Counted from the stretch's first letter, positions 34,315 through 44,107 are shown. The stretch is DNA of 64,000 nucleotides from Lacrimispora algidixylanolytica (GCF_003609635.1 NZ_MCIA01000035.1:169696-233695); one strand, 5' to 3'. Program-made: numbers and translations. The notes: generated from the sequence alone by a model not told the origin.

Positions 34315-35559
34315 GTGATTGAATGGCTGAATCGTCACTTTTTCGGTTATCTTTTTATAGAAATGTCCGGGTTTTCTCCGGAACGGTTTTTAAATATGTG
34401 TACGGTTCATGAGATAGAGTTGTGGAAAGTAGTGAATACTGGTCCGACTTATCAATTTTTTATGACCGTCCCGGGGTTTCGAAAGATAAAACCTCTTGTT
34501 CGCAAATCGAAGGTCAGACTTAGGATTTTAAAAAAGTTTGGACTTCCTTTTTTTTTATACCGCAATCGTAGACGTAAATTTTATGCTGCAGGTTTTTTTG
34601 GATTTTTTGTAATTATATATGCTCTTTCTCTTTTTATTTGGGATATCGAATTTGATGGAAATAGAATGTATACATACGACACTCTTCTTAAGTACTGTGA
34701 ATCGGAGCAGATCCGTTACGGTATGCAGAAATCTAAAATTGACTGTGATGCACTAGAGGAATCCCTCCGTACCTCTTTTCCAGAGATAACATGGGTATCT
34801 GCTAGAGTATCGGGAACCAGGCTTTTGGTTAAGATAAAGGAGAACGAGGTGCTGTCAGAAATCCCGGTAAAGGATGAAACTCCTTGCGATATTGTGGCGG
34901 AGAAGGACGGGATAATTACTTCTATGATCGTTCGAAGTGGGATTCCAATGGTATCCGTGGGAGATACCATAACCAAAGGCCAGGTATTGGTAAGCAGTGC
35001 AATTCCTATTATCGGAGACAGTGAGGAAATCGTAAACACACATTACGTTCATTCGGAGGCCGATATTCGAGCGAAAACAGAATATCATGAAGAAAGAAAG
35101 GTTCCTTTATACCGTAAAATTGATGTGGAAACAGGTAAGGTTCGAAAAGGACTGTACGTCAAAGCGTTTAATACATCTTTTTTGCTTATGCGCCCGCGTC
35201 CAGATGGAACCTCATGGAAAAAAACCATGGAAGAGGAACAGCTTCATTTGTTTCAGAATTTCTATCTGCCCATCTATATAGGTAACATAACAGGAAAAGA
35301 ATTTATTTCCTATGAACGTCCCTATACTGAAGAGGAGAAAAAACAGCTGGCTGATAACATAAATAAGGAATTCGAAAAAAAATTATTGGAAAAAGGGGTA
35401 CAAATTTTAGAGAATCGTGTTAAAATACTAGATAATGAATCTTTATGCCAAATTACCATGGATCTCATAACGGATGAACCGGTTGGAAGGCAGGAAGCTT
35501 TTAAGATTCAGACAACTGAGGAACAGAAGGAGACAAATCATTCAGATGAGCGTAATTGA
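34315..35559 (+). CDS. yqfD: sporulation protein YqfD
   Basis: Membrane protein of 414 residues with one transmembrane segment (about 90-110) and a large domain expected on the outer side. The sequence RNRRRKFYAAGFFGFF, FDGNRMYT and the AEKDGIITSMIVRSG stretch are typical of YqfD. GTG 34315 lies 7 nt after GGAGGTG; in-frame extension to 34258 would run through yqfC. Its end overlaps phoH by 14 nt, so spore gene and phoH are coupled. Confidence 0.9.
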   Translation: MIEWLNRHFFGYLFIEMSGFSPERFLNMCTVHEIELWKVVNTGPTYQFFMTVPGFRKIKPLVRKSKVRLRILKKFGLPFFLYRNRRRKFYAAGFFGFFVIIYALSLFIWDIEFDGNRMYTYDTLLKYCESEQIRYGMQKSKIDCDALEESLRTSFPEITWVSARVSGTRLLVKIKENEVLSEIPVKDETPCDIVAEKDGIITSMIVRSGIPMVSVGDTITKGQVLVSSAIPIIGDSEEIVNTHYVHSEADIRAKTEYHEERKVPLYRKIDVETGKVRKGLYVKAFNTSFLLMRPRPDGTSWKKTMEEEQLHLFQNFYLPIYIGNITGKEFISYERPYTEEEKKQLADNINKEFEKKLLEKGVQILENRVKILDNESLCQITMDLITDEPVGRQEAFKIQTTEEQKETNHSDERN

Positions 35560-36562
35560 GACAATCATAGATATCCCAGCAGAACACGAAAAAAATGTAT
35601 GTGGACAATTTGACAGTTACTTAAAGAAGATTGAACGGACTCTTCATGTCACCATGGTCGCAAGAGATGGTGCTCTTAAAATCATAGGACCAGAATTAAT
35701 GGTTCAGAAAGCAAGAAGTGTTTTTAGTAATTTAATTGAACTGTCCAAGCGCGGAAATTCCATAACGGAGCAGAACGTGGATTATGCCCTTTCTCTCTCT
35801 TTTTCTGAAAGCGACAGTCAGATACTTGAAATAGATAAAGATATTATCTGCCGCACGGTAGCTGGAAAACCGGTAAAGCCAAAGACCCTTGGTCAAAAGC
35901 AGTATGTGGATCAAATTCGGAAAAAGATGATTGTGTTTGGCATTGGACCTGCCGGTACAGGCAAAACATATTTAGCCATGGCAATGGCCATACAGGCATT
36001 TAAAAACGGAGAAGTGAATCGAATTATTCTCACAAGACCCGCCATTGAAGCAGGAGAGAAGCTTGGGTTTCTTCCGGGAGATCTTCAAAGCAAGATTGAT
36101 CCTTATTTAAGACCTTTATACGATGCTCTTTATCAGATTATGGGGGCGGAAAGCTTTCTTCATAACTCGGAAAAGGGATTAATTGAAGTGGCTCCTCTTG
36201 CTTATATGAGGGGGCGTACCCTGGATAATGCCTATATTATTTTGGATGAGGCACAGAACACGACTCCTGCCCAGATGAAGATGTTTCTTACAAGAATTGG
36301 GTTTGGATCAAAAGTAATTGTAACGGGTGATCAGACTCAAAAGGACCTTCCTTCAGGGGCAACATCCGGTCTTGATACGGCAATGAGGATTCTTAATAAA
36401 ATTGATGATATCAGCTTTTGCCAGCTGACAAGCAGCGATGTGGTCCGCCATCCTCTTGTTCAGAAAATTGTACAAGCCTATGATGAATTTGAATCAAAGG
36501 AAAAGCCGGTAGAACGAAAGACAAAAGCCACTGGTGGCAGAAAGGCACATTATGACGATTAA
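35546..36562 (+). CDS. phoH: PhoH family ATPase (PhoH-like, YqfE/YlaK type)
   Basis: Cytosolic protein of 338 residues with an N-terminal KH-like portion and a RecA-like ATPase: Walker A GPAGTGKT (134-141) and DEAQN (from Asp234). The PhoH-YbeY pair is conserved and implicated in RNA metabolism. ATG 35546 opens MSVIETIIDIP; the AAGGAG is rather far upstream (13 nt), which the overlap with yqfD may compensate. ybeY overlaps the end by 11 nt. Confidence 0.93.
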   Translation: MSVIETIIDIPAEHEKNVCGQFDSYLKKIERTLHVTMVARDGALKIIGPELMVQKARSVFSNLIELSKRGNSITEQNVDYALSLSFSESDSQILEIDKDIICRTVAGKPVKPKTLGQKQYVDQIRKKMIVFGIGPAGTGKTYLAMAMAIQAFKNGEVNRIILTRPAIEAGEKLGFLPGDLQSKIDPYLRPLYDALYQIMGAESFLHNSEKGLIEVAPLAYMRGRTLDNAYIILDEAQNTTPAQMKMFLTRIGFGSKVIVTGDQTQKDLPSGATSGLDTAMRILNKIDDISFCQLTSSDVVRHPLVQKIVQAYDEFESKEKPVERKTKATGGRKAHYDD

Positions 36563-37049
36563 CATTGAATACGAGTCCGAAACCAAACTCGATATTCCGT
36601 ATAAAGAAATTATTACAGCCGCAATTGAGGAATCTATGGATTATGAAGGATGTCCTTATGAAGCTGAGGTGAATGTTCTGATTACTGACAATGAGGACAT
36701 TCGCCAAATCAATAAAGAATTCCGTAATATAGACAGTCCTACAGATGTTCTTTCATTCCCTATGGTGGATTATGAATCCCCTTCCAACTTTGATCACCTA
36801 GAGGATATGACAAACGATTATTTTAGTCCCGAAACTGGAGAACTTCTTCTTGGTGATATTGTAATTTCCGTTGATAAGGTTATGGAGCAGGCGGAAAAAT
36901 ACGGCCACTCTGAGACGAGGGAGATGGCCTTTTTAGTGGCTCACAGTATGTTGCATTTGTTTGGATATGACCACATGGAAGAGGACGAGCGTCTGGTCAT
37001 GGAACAAAAGCAAGAAGAAATATTAAGTCGGAGGGGATATGTAAGATGA
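36552..37049 (+). CDS. ybeY: endoribonuclease YbeY
   Basis: Zinc-dependent RNase of 165 residues for 16S rRNA 3'-end maturation and ribosome quality control. The metal site is HSMLHLFGYDH. An insert of about 20 residues (DYESPSNFDHLEDMTNDYF) follows DVLSFPM and is common in Lachnospiraceae. ATG 36552 is chosen over the in-frame GTG at 36534, since AAAGG lies between them. The stop overlaps the next start in ATGA. Confidence 0.94.
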   Translation: MTINIEYESETKLDIPYKEIITAAIEESMDYEGCPYEAEVNVLITDNEDIRQINKEFRNIDSPTDVLSFPMVDYESPSNFDHLEDMTNDYFSPETGELLLGDIVISVDKVMEQAEKYGHSETREMAFLVAHSMLHLFGYDHMEEDERLVMEQKQEEILSRRGYVR

Positions 37050-38191
37050 TGAAAAAGGTATGGTTTGGGCTTGCTGGATTGATGTTATCTGCCACTTTTT
37101 TAATGGGATGTGGAAAGCGATATGCGGAAGTATCGGTGACGGAACTTCCAACGAAAGAGGCTGCCTCTAATGAAATCAAGATAGACAGTAGCACAAAAGC
37201 CGCTGAAACACCGGAAGAAAGCCCAGGTGATTACTATACCTTTTCTGAACGCAAAGAAAAAGATGGGATGATACGCAGTTATCTAACCGGAGAGATGATA
37301 AAAGCAGCTATTGGAGATCGCAGACCAATCGCCGTCATGATGAGTAACGATAAAGCTGCCCTTCCCCAATATGGAATTAACCGGGCCAGCATTGTGTATG
37401 AGGCGCCTGCCGAAGGTGGGATGAACCGATATATGGCACTGATTGAAGATTATGATAATTTGGAGCGAATTGGTTCGGTGAGAAGCTGCCGTACTTATTA
37501 TACATACTTTGCCCGTGAATTTGATGCAATCTATGCTCATTATGGTCAAAGTACCTTTGCAAAACCCTACTTAGCTAATGTGGATAATATCAATGGTTTA
37601 GAGGCCATTGGTAATGTTGCATATTTCCGTTCCAAAGATAAAAAGGCTCCCCACAATGCGTATACCAGCGGGAGCAGATTAAATGAGTCCATTGCTAAGC
37701 TTGGGTATTCGAAGGAATACAACAAGGCCTATCAAGGTCATTACCGCTTTGCAAAAACTGGCAAGGAAGTCACATTAAAGGATGCGCCTCAGGTTAGGGA
37801 TGCTTACAAAGTAAAACCTGGTTATCCTCTGAATAAACCATGGTTTGAATATCATGAAGACGATGGCCTGTATTATCGCTTCCAGTATGGAGGCCCTCAT
37901 AAAGGGGATGAAGGACAGATTAAAGTCAAGAATATATTACTGCAATACTGTCCTGCAGCACATTATGCAACCACCGATTATTTGAATATTGATGTGCAAG
38001 GCGTATCCTATGGAATGTATATAACACAGGGACGTGCAATCCCTCTTAAGTGGTCAAAGAATGATGAATTCGGACCCACACATTATTACGACATGGAGAA
38101 TAATGAGATTATCCTGAACCAGGGAAAAACCTGGGTTTGTATCATATCCGCACAGGATTCTCCCAATGTAGAATTATATGGAAAACAATAA
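37046..38191 (+). CDS. DUF3048 (YerB-like) lipoprotein
   Basis: Protein of 381 residues with a lipobox ending in Cys22 (LMGCGK), hence membrane-anchored outside. The DUF3048 fold is seen from RRPIAVMMSNDKAALPQYG onward, including ERIGSVRSCRTYY and the C-terminal DUF3048_C with WVCII. Its function is unknown. It begins within the ybeY stop (ATGA), and the flippase gene begins 14 nt before its own stop, so all three are translated together. Confidence 0.87.
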   Translation: MMKKVWFGLAGLMLSATFLMGCGKRYAEVSVTELPTKEAASNEIKIDSSTKAAETPEESPGDYYTFSERKEKDGMIRSYLTGEMIKAAIGDRRPIAVMMSNDKAALPQYGINRASIVYEAPAEGGMNRYMALIEDYDNLERIGSVRSCRTYYTYFAREFDAIYAHYGQSTFAKPYLANVDNINGLEAIGNVAYFRSKDKKAPHNAYTSGSRLNESIAKLGYSKEYNKAYQGHYRFAKTGKEVTLKDAPQVRDAYKVKPGYPLNKPWFEYHEDDGLYYRFQYGGPHKGDEGQIKVKNILLQYCPAAHYATTDYLNIDVQGVSYGMYITQGRAIPLKWSKNDEFGPTHYYDMENNEIILNQGKTWVCIISAQDSPNVELYGKQ

Positions 38192-39854
38192 AACAAGAAA
38201 TAACTCAACCAAAAGGGGTGCTTCGAATTTTCTGATTCAAGGTACAATTCTTGCGGTTGCCGGTATTATCGTACGTATTATAGGGATGTTTTACCGTATT
38301 CCCCTGGCCAGTATTTTAGGTGATGAAGGAAACGGTTATTACAGCTCCGCCTTTTCAATCTACTCCATACTTTTGATTGTCTCATCTTACAGTATGCCCA
38401 CCGCAGTCTCTAAGTTGGTTGCTACCAGATTAGCACGAAAAGAATATATAAACTCGTTTCGTGTTTTAAAGGTATCTTTATTTTATGGAACCGTAGTTGG
38501 AGGCCTTGGGGCGGCAGTACTTTGGTTTGGAGCAGATGTTTTCGCAAATGATTTTCTAAAGATGCCCTATACCAGCTACGCTCTTAAAACACTGGCTCCA
38601 ACCATTTGGATTATTGCATACCTTGGGGTTTTTCGTGGCTATTTTCAGGGACTTGGCACTATGCTTCCCACGGCCATATCCCAGGTTTTTGAGCAGATCG
38701 TGAATGCTGTAATCAGCATCTATGCGGCTGCAAAGTTATTTGAATTAGGACTTAAGTCCAATGCAGTGTATGGTTCCAATCAGTATTCCTTTGCTTTTGG
38801 AGCTGCTGGAGGAACCATTGGAACGGGAGTTGGAGCGTTGGCAGCTCTTTTATTCTTGGTATTTATCATGCTAAGTTATCGGCCGGTGATTAAAAAACAG
38901 TCTATAAGAGATCGAACCAGACGACTGGAATCTTACCAGGAACTGTCTAGTCTGCTTGTGATGACTGTATTTCCCATTGTATTAAGTAGTGTTGCATATA
39001 ATATTAGCATTGTTATAGATAACAGTATTTACGGGAATGGTATGTCGATTCTTGGTATGGAAACTTCTGAAATCGCTTCTAACTGGGGTATATATTCTGG
39101 AAAGTACCGTCTGCTTTTTAATATTCCAGTAGCCATAGCGAATTCTTTGGCATCTGCCCTTATACCATCTCTATCCCAGGCAGTAGCAGAACGCAACAAG
39201 ATGCAGATAACCAGAAAAATATCCATGGTAATCCGTTTTTCAATGATTATATCCATCCCAGCTACTGTGGGACTAACAGTGCTTGCAGGACCCATATGTA
39301 ATTTGCTGTTCCAAAGAGATGATAATACAGATCTTATTCGTATGATGGTATATGGATCCGTAGCGGTTGTTTTTTTCTCCCTTTCAACGGTGACAAACGC
39401 AGTGCTTCAGGGAATCAACCACATGCGTACTCCTCTTAAGAACGCAGTTATTTCTCTCGTTCTACATGTAGGGATCCTTTGCGTCATGATATTTGTATTT
39501 AAAATGGGGATTTACGGAGTTCTGTACTCAAACATTATATTTGCCTTAACCATGTGCCTTTTTAATGGTTTGGCAATTGGCAAATTTCTTCACTATAAGC
39601 AGGAAGTAATAAAGACCTTTCTTCTACCTACGTTTGCCGCTGCAATTATGGGTGGTGCTGCCTATGGAACCCATTTTATTATTCATTCTATATTAAAAAG
39701 CAACTTTCTTGGTGTTCTGGTTGCTATTATCGTAGCCTCAGGTGTATATGGAGTTCTTTTGCTAAAACTTCATTGTGTCGATGAAAAAGAGCTGATGAGC
39801 CTTCCAGGAGGGGGTAAAATAGCAAATATTGCAAGAAAATTCCATTTGTTGTGA
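38178..39854 (+). CDS. SpoVB-type polysaccharide flippase (MOP superfamily)
   Basis: Membrane protein of 558 residues with about 14 helices. The N-terminus LIQGTILAVAGIIVRIIGMFYRIPL is typical of SpoVB/YtgP/MurJ-like lipid II or glycolipid flippases. In Bacillus, SpoVB is required for spore cortex. Start ATG 38178 has only a weak ribosome binding site but overlaps the lipoprotein gene by 14 nt. SpoVB versus the vegetative YtgP cannot be settled from sequence; the sporulation neighbours favour the former. Confidence 0.82.
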   Translation: MENNKTRNNSTKRGASNFLIQGTILAVAGIIVRIIGMFYRIPLASILGDEGNGYYSSAFSIYSILLIVSSYSMPTAVSKLVATRLARKEYINSFRVLKVSLFYGTVVGGLGAAVLWFGADVFANDFLKMPYTSYALKTLAPTIWIIAYLGVFRGYFQGLGTMLPTAISQVFEQIVNAVISIYAAAKLFELGLKSNAVYGSNQYSFAFGAAGGTIGTGVGALAALLFLVFIMLSYRPVIKKQSIRDRTRRLESYQELSSLLVMTVFPIVLSSVAYNISIVIDNSIYGNGMSILGMETSEIASNWGIYSGKYRLLFNIPVAIANSLASALIPSLSQAVAERNKMQITRKISMVIRFSMIISIPATVGLTVLAGPICNLLFQRDDNTDLIRMMVYGSVAVVFFSLSTVTNAVLQGINHMRTPLKNAVISLVLHVGILCVMIFVFKMGIYGVLYSNIIFALTMCLFNGLAIGKFLHYKQEVIKTFLLPTFAAAIMGGAAYGTHFIIHSILKSNFLGVLVAIIVASGVYGVLLLKLHCVDEKELMSLPGGGKIANIARKFHLL

Positions 39855-39908
39855 TTAAAAACCGAAAAGAGAGCAGATACTATACTTACTTGAAGGAGGT
39901 ATCATTTC

Positions 39909-40295
39909 ATGAAGAAGTATATGTTCTGCTTTCTTTTGTTCGTCGCCGCATCTGCGATCTGTTTGGGTGTTGGGTTTGTCATAACAAAAGACAGTGTAAG
40001 GCCAGAAAAAGCCTTGCCAGGTGCGACCCTTGAAACCGAAACCGTAACAGAAGCGCAGATCGTCATTAATCAGGAAGAGGTCCAACCTGCCAATGCAAAA
40101 GGCAAGGAGAAATATTATCTTGTTTCAGAGGACGGATATTTGCTCGTCCTCTATCAAGATAAAACCACCATCTGTCTCTATACCCATATGCCTGTCACAG
40201 ACTTTCCGGAGGAAGAACGCGGAAAGCTAATGGAGGGAATTTGGTTTACTTCCATGATAGAGGTGTTTAATTACTTGGAATCCTATACAAGCTAG
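39909..40295 (+). CDS. membrane-anchored BofC C-terminal-domain-like protein
   Basis: Protein of 128 residues with an N-terminal hydrophobic anchor (about 5-25), a Thr/Glu-rich linker, and a C-terminal part (about 67-128: YYLVSEDGYLLVLYQD, THMPVTDFPEEERGKLMEGI, NYLESYTS) that resembles the BofC C-terminal domain. BofC of Bacillus is a forespore-exported protein that restrains the SpoIVB signal for sigma-K. The N-terminal BofC domain is missing here. GAAGGAGG precedes ATG 39909. Context after a SpoVB-type gene supports a sporulation role; the domain match is by eye. Confidence 0.6.
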   Translation: MKKYMFCFLLFVAASAICLGVGFVITKDSVRPEKALPGATLETETVTEAQIVINQEEVQPANAKGKEKYYLVSEDGYLLVLYQDKTTICLYTHMPVTDFPEEERGKLMEGIWFTSMIEVFNYLESYTS

Positions 40296-40359
40296 GAATT
40301 TCTTAAAACAAAAAGATGAACTCCTTAAAACAGTTCATTTGAAGATACAGGAGGAGGAT

Positions 40360-41577
40360 ATGAAACAACAGGTAATTGTTGTAGGCGGAGGCGCTTCTGG
40401 TCTTACAGCAGCAATTGTAGCTGCCAGATCGGGCGCTTCTGTTGCAATTATAGAACATACATCAAAACCAGGGAAAAAACTTCTTTCTACTGGCAATGGA
40501 AAATGCAACTTAACGAATATGAATCAGTTTGATGAAGCCTACCGTAGTAACTATCCTGAATTTATTAATAAAGCCAGGAAACAAGTAACGGTAGAAGAGA
40601 CACTTCATTTCTTTCGGGATCTTGGTCTCGTACTTACAGACAGGAATGGATATATTTATCCCTATTCCGGACAGGCCACAGCAGTTCTTGAAGCACTACT
40701 TGCTGAGCTAAAGTATCTGGGCGTGGAAATCATAACGGATTGTCGGGTAACACAAATTCAACCTGATCTTACTGTTATAACATCGGCAGGAAAACGAAAG
40801 GCAGATGCGGTCATTCTGGCCGCTGGATCTATGGCCGCTTCAAAGACTGGTTCCGATGGAAGTGGTTATACACTTGCAAAAGCGTTAGGACACCGGATTA
40901 TCCCCCCACTTCCTGCTCTCGTTCAACTTAAATGCAAGGAAACGTGGTACAAGCAGGTAACCGGTGTGCGGACCGAAGCCATCGTTACACTAAAGGTAGA
41001 TGGAAAAGTAACCGCCTCAGACCGAGGAGAGTTACAGCTAACTGATTATGGAGTTTCAGGGATTCCAGTTTTTCAAGTAAGCAGGTTTGCGGTAAAGGGA
41101 TTAAAGGAGAATAAACCAGTTATAATAGAACTGGATTTGATACCAGCTATGGATTATAAAGAAACCATGGAATATCTCACAGAAAGAAGGAACCGCTTTG
41201 GACATCGGCCAGCCAAAGAGTTTTTAAATGGCGTAATCAATCAAAAGTTAATTCCAATCCTTCTAAAAGAAGCTGGAATACATTCGGGTAATGTCGCTCA
41301 GCTTACCCAAGCCCAGATAAAAGCTTTGACCGATGCCTTAAAAGGGCTAAAGACAGTGGTCACCTCCTTCAATTCCTATGAGCAAGCTCAAGTATGCAGT
41401 GGAGGAATTGATACAAGAGAGGCCAACCCTGAGACCATGGAATCAACGTTGGTCAAAGGACTTTATTTGGCTGGCGAAGTACTAGATGTAGATGGAATAT
41501 GTGGTGGATATAACTTACAATGGGCATGGACCAGTGGTATACTGGCTGGAAGACATGCGGGAAGAGGACTAAGATGA
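40360..41577 (+). CDS. NAD(P)/FAD-dependent oxidoreductase (HI0933/BaiN-like)
   Basis: Flavoprotein of 405 residues. It has an N-terminal Rossmann site VVGGGASGLTAAIVAARSG, the PGKKLLSTGNGKCNLTN motif of the HI0933 family, and a C-terminal FAD contact LYLAGEVLDVDGICGGYNLQ. In gut clostridia the relative BaiN reduces bile-acid intermediates, but most members are unassigned. ATG 40360 directly follows GGAGGAGG at 5 nt. It ends in ATGA, shared with the next gene. Confidence 0.85.
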   Translation: MKQQVIVVGGGASGLTAAIVAARSGASVAIIEHTSKPGKKLLSTGNGKCNLTNMNQFDEAYRSNYPEFINKARKQVTVEETLHFFRDLGLVLTDRNGYIYPYSGQATAVLEALLAELKYLGVEIITDCRVTQIQPDLTVITSAGKRKADAVILAAGSMAASKTGSDGSGYTLAKALGHRIIPPLPALVQLKCKETWYKQVTGVRTEAIVTLKVDGKVTASDRGELQLTDYGVSGIPVFQVSRFAVKGLKENKPVIIELDLIPAMDYKETMEYLTERRNRFGHRPAKEFLNGVINQKLIPILLKEAGIHSGNVAQLTQAQIKALTDALKGLKTVVTSFNSYEQAQVCSGGIDTREANPETMESTLVKGLYLAGEVLDVDGICGGYNLQWAWTSGILAGRHAGRGLR

Positions 41578-43166
41578 TTAGAATTAATCAATTAAAATTA
41601 AAAGTGGACCATACGGAAGAAGAATTATGGTTAAAAGCAGCAAAGACATTAAGAATGCCTGTTGAGGAAATAGAAGTTTTAAAAATTATCAAACAATCCA
41701 TTGACGCAAGGAAAAAAGAGGAACTTCATTTTACCTATACCGTTGATGTTAAAGTACAAAATGAGAAAACAGTATTACATAGAGCTAAAAATGTCAATGT
41801 CGTACTAACTGAGAAAAAGGTATATCGCTTCCCTGTAAATGGCACTGAGGCGATGCCCGGACGTCCGGTCATTATTGGCGCGGGACCAGCAGGATTATTT
41901 TGCGGTGTCATGCTTGCTAGAAACGGATACCGCCCTATACTGCTAGAACGCGGACAAGCAGTGGACGAACGAAGAAAAGCAGTGGATGAATTCTGGAAAA
42001 ATGGAACTTTGAAACAAGACTGCAATGTTCAGTTTGGAGAAGGCGGAGCAGGAACCTTTTCTGATGGTAAGCTTAACACCTTGGTGAAAGATCCTCTAAT
42101 GAGAAACCGCAAGGTTTTAGAGCTGTTTGTAGAGTTTGGAGCAGACCCTTCCATACTGTATATGAATAAGCCTCATATTGGTACCGATGTTTTGGGTGGT
42201 ATTGTAAAAAAGATGAGAGAGGAAATCAATCACCTTGGAGGAGAGGTGCGTTTTAACAGCCGCGTAACCGACTTTATCATAAAGGACGGTAAACTCTCTA
42301 GTGTAGTTGTAGGCGAAGAGGAGATCTCTGCGGAAATTCTCGTATTAGCCATTGGTCACAGTTCAAGAGATACACTTGAAATTCTTGAAAAAAGAGGAGT
42401 TCCTATGGAGGCGAAATCATTTGCCGTAGGATTAAGAATCCAGCATCCTCAAGATAACGTAAATAGTTGCCAGTATGGTGTCAAAAATCATCCTGTTCTT
42501 GGAGCCGCTGATTATAAGTTGACTCACCAAAGTTCAAGTGGCAGAGGTATTTATACGTTTTGCATGTGTCCAGGTGGCTATGTTGTTAATGCTTCCTCAG
42601 AAGATAATATGCTTGCAGTAAACGGAATGAGTTATCACAACCGGGCTGGGAAAAATGCTAACAGTGCTTTAATCGTAACCGTAACACCAGAAGATTTTGG
42701 CGCAACAGGTCCTCTTTCCGGAGTGCACTATCAAAGAGAACTGGAAAAAGCAGCTTATTTAAGCTGTGAAGGTAAGATTCCCGTACAACTTTACGGAGAT
42801 TTTAAAAAAGGACAGTTATCAAGTGGCTTTGGTGATGTAGAGCCAGCATTTAAAGGTCAATATGGATTTTCTTCCATCAGTGATTTCTTGCCCGCTTATT
42901 TATCAGAAGCATTGATCGAAGGAGTAGAAGCATTTGACCGCAAGATCAAGGGTTTTTCAAGACCGGATGCGATTTTAGCAGGTGTGGAGAGCAGAACATC
43001 ATCCCCAGTAAGAATCCCAAGAGATGATGTGTTTGAAAGCAGCATCAAGGGAATCTATCCTTGCGGAGAGGGTGCCGGATATGCCGGAGGAATCACATCT
43101 GCCGCTATGGATGGTTTAAAAGTCGCAGAAGCTATTGCCGCAAGATTCAATAAGCTCTCTCTATAA
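41574..43166 (+). CDS. FAD-dependent oxidoreductase (COG2509-like)
   Basis: Flavoprotein of 530 residues. It opens with an extra N-terminal domain (about 1-85, MIRINQLKLKVDHTEEEL), then FAD-binding PVIIGAGPAGLFCGVMLARNG, the NVQFGEGGAGTFSDGKL motif, and the C-terminal YPCGEGAGYAGGITSAAMDG. The family is frequent in Firmicutes and has no firm substrate. It starts in the ATGA overlap with the previous flavoprotein gene, so the two are translated together. Confidence 0.85.
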   Translation: MIRINQLKLKVDHTEEELWLKAAKTLRMPVEEIEVLKIIKQSIDARKKEELHFTYTVDVKVQNEKTVLHRAKNVNVVLTEKKVYRFPVNGTEAMPGRPVIIGAGPAGLFCGVMLARNGYRPILLERGQAVDERRKAVDEFWKNGTLKQDCNVQFGEGGAGTFSDGKLNTLVKDPLMRNRKVLELFVEFGADPSILYMNKPHIGTDVLGGIVKKMREEINHLGGEVRFNSRVTDFIIKDGKLSSVVVGEEEISAEILVLAIGHSSRDTLEILEKRGVPMEAKSFAVGLRIQHPQDNVNSCQYGVKNHPVLGAADYKLTHQSSSGRGIYTFCMCPGGYVVNASSEDNMLAVNGMSYHNRAGKNANSALIVTVTPEDFGATGPLSGVHYQRELEKAAYLSCEGKIPVQLYGDFKKGQLSSGFGDVEPAFKGQYGFSSISDFLPAYLSEALIEGVEAFDRKIKGFSRPDAILAGVESRTSSPVRIPRDDVFESSIKGIYPCGEGAGYAGGITSAAMDGLKVAEAIAARFNKLSL

Positions 43167-43169
43167 AAA

Positions 43170-43198
43170 TTGACGAAACTTTAAAAATGATGTAAGAT
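43170..43198 (+). promoter_or_regulatory. sigma-A promoter of the proB operon
   Basis: TTGACG at 43170-43175, 17-nt spacer, TAAGAT at 43193-43198. It begins 4 nt after the upstream stop codon. Confidence 0.7.
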
Positions 43199-43233
43199 AT
43201 TTAACAAAAGAACGGAAGAAAGTGGATGAGACT

Positions 43234-44097
43234 ATGAGCATCAGGGAGAGAGAGAAATTAAAAGAAAAGAAAAGAATTGTCATTAAAATTGGATCTTCAT
43301 CCTTAACTCACGCTTGTACCGGTGATTTAAATCTTACAAAAATCGAAAAACTCATTCGTGTTATTAGCGATCTAAAAGGAGAAGGCAAGGAAGTTATACT
43401 GGTTTCTTCTGGAGCCATTGCTGCTGGACGCCAGGCCTTGGGACATCATTCCAAGCCTGGTACCATCGCTGAAAAACAGGCGTTTGCCGCCGTTGGTCAG
43501 GCAAGACTAATGATGGTTTATCAAAAACTGTTTGCAGAATATAATCAGATCGCTGCACAAGTCCTATTAACTAAGAATACAATGACTCATGATATCAACC
43601 GATATAATGCCCAGAATACATTTGATGAACTGTTAAAACTGGGAACCATTCCGGTAGTCAATGAAAATGATACAGTATCCACCTCTGAAATCCCTCTGGT
43701 TGATAATTTTGGAGATAATGACCGGCTTTCTGCTATTGTTGCCGCTCTTATTGGAGCTGATTTGCTGATACTGCTCTCTGATATAGATGGTCTGTATTCG
43801 GATGATCCAAGGCAGAATCCAGAAGCGAAATTCATTGGCCTGGTGGAGAAGATAACACCCGAGCTTCTCCAGATGGGTAAATCCACATCAGGAAGCGATG
43901 TAGGAACCGGAGGCATGGCTGCAAAGCTTGCTGCAGCACGTATTGCTACCGATGGTGGGTCAGATATGGTAATTGCCAATGGCGATCACGTTGAAGTAAT
44001 TCAACAGATTATGTCGGGGGAAGAAAAAGGAACTTTGTTTATGGCTCATCCCAATCATGATTTTGATTTGATGGACTATATTAACCACGAGTATTAA
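43234..44097 (+). CDS. proB: glutamate 5-kinase
   Basis: First enzyme of proline synthesis, 287 residues, which phosphorylates glutamate. Amino-acid-kinase motifs are VIKIGSSSLTH, VSSGAIAAGRQALG, NENDTVS and SDIDGLYSDDP. It lacks the C-terminal PUA domain of the E. coli enzyme, as many Firmicute ProBs do. Start choice is uncertain: ATG 43234 or in-frame GTG 43222, both near GGAAGAAAG. The partner enzyme ProA is encoded two genes later. Confidence 0.93.
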   Translation: MSIREREKLKEKKRIVIKIGSSSLTHACTGDLNLTKIEKLIRVISDLKGEGKEVILVSSGAIAAGRQALGHHSKPGTIAEKQAFAAVGQARLMMVYQKLFAEYNQIAAQVLLTKNTMTHDINRYNAQNTFDELLKLGTIPVVNENDTVSTSEIPLVDNFGDNDRLSAIVAALIGADLLILLSDIDGLYSDDPRQNPEAKFIGLVEKITPELLQMGKSTSGSDVGTGGMAAKLAAARIATDGGSDMVIANGDHVEVIQQIMSGEEKGTLFMAHPNHDFDLMDYINHEY

Positions 44098-44107
44098 GGA
44101 GAAACAA

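Noticed and set aside
40316..40338. ATGAACT/AGTTCAT hairpin before the HI0933-type gene as a terminator
   Set aside because: Stem is only 7 bp and AT-rich, and only three T bases follow.
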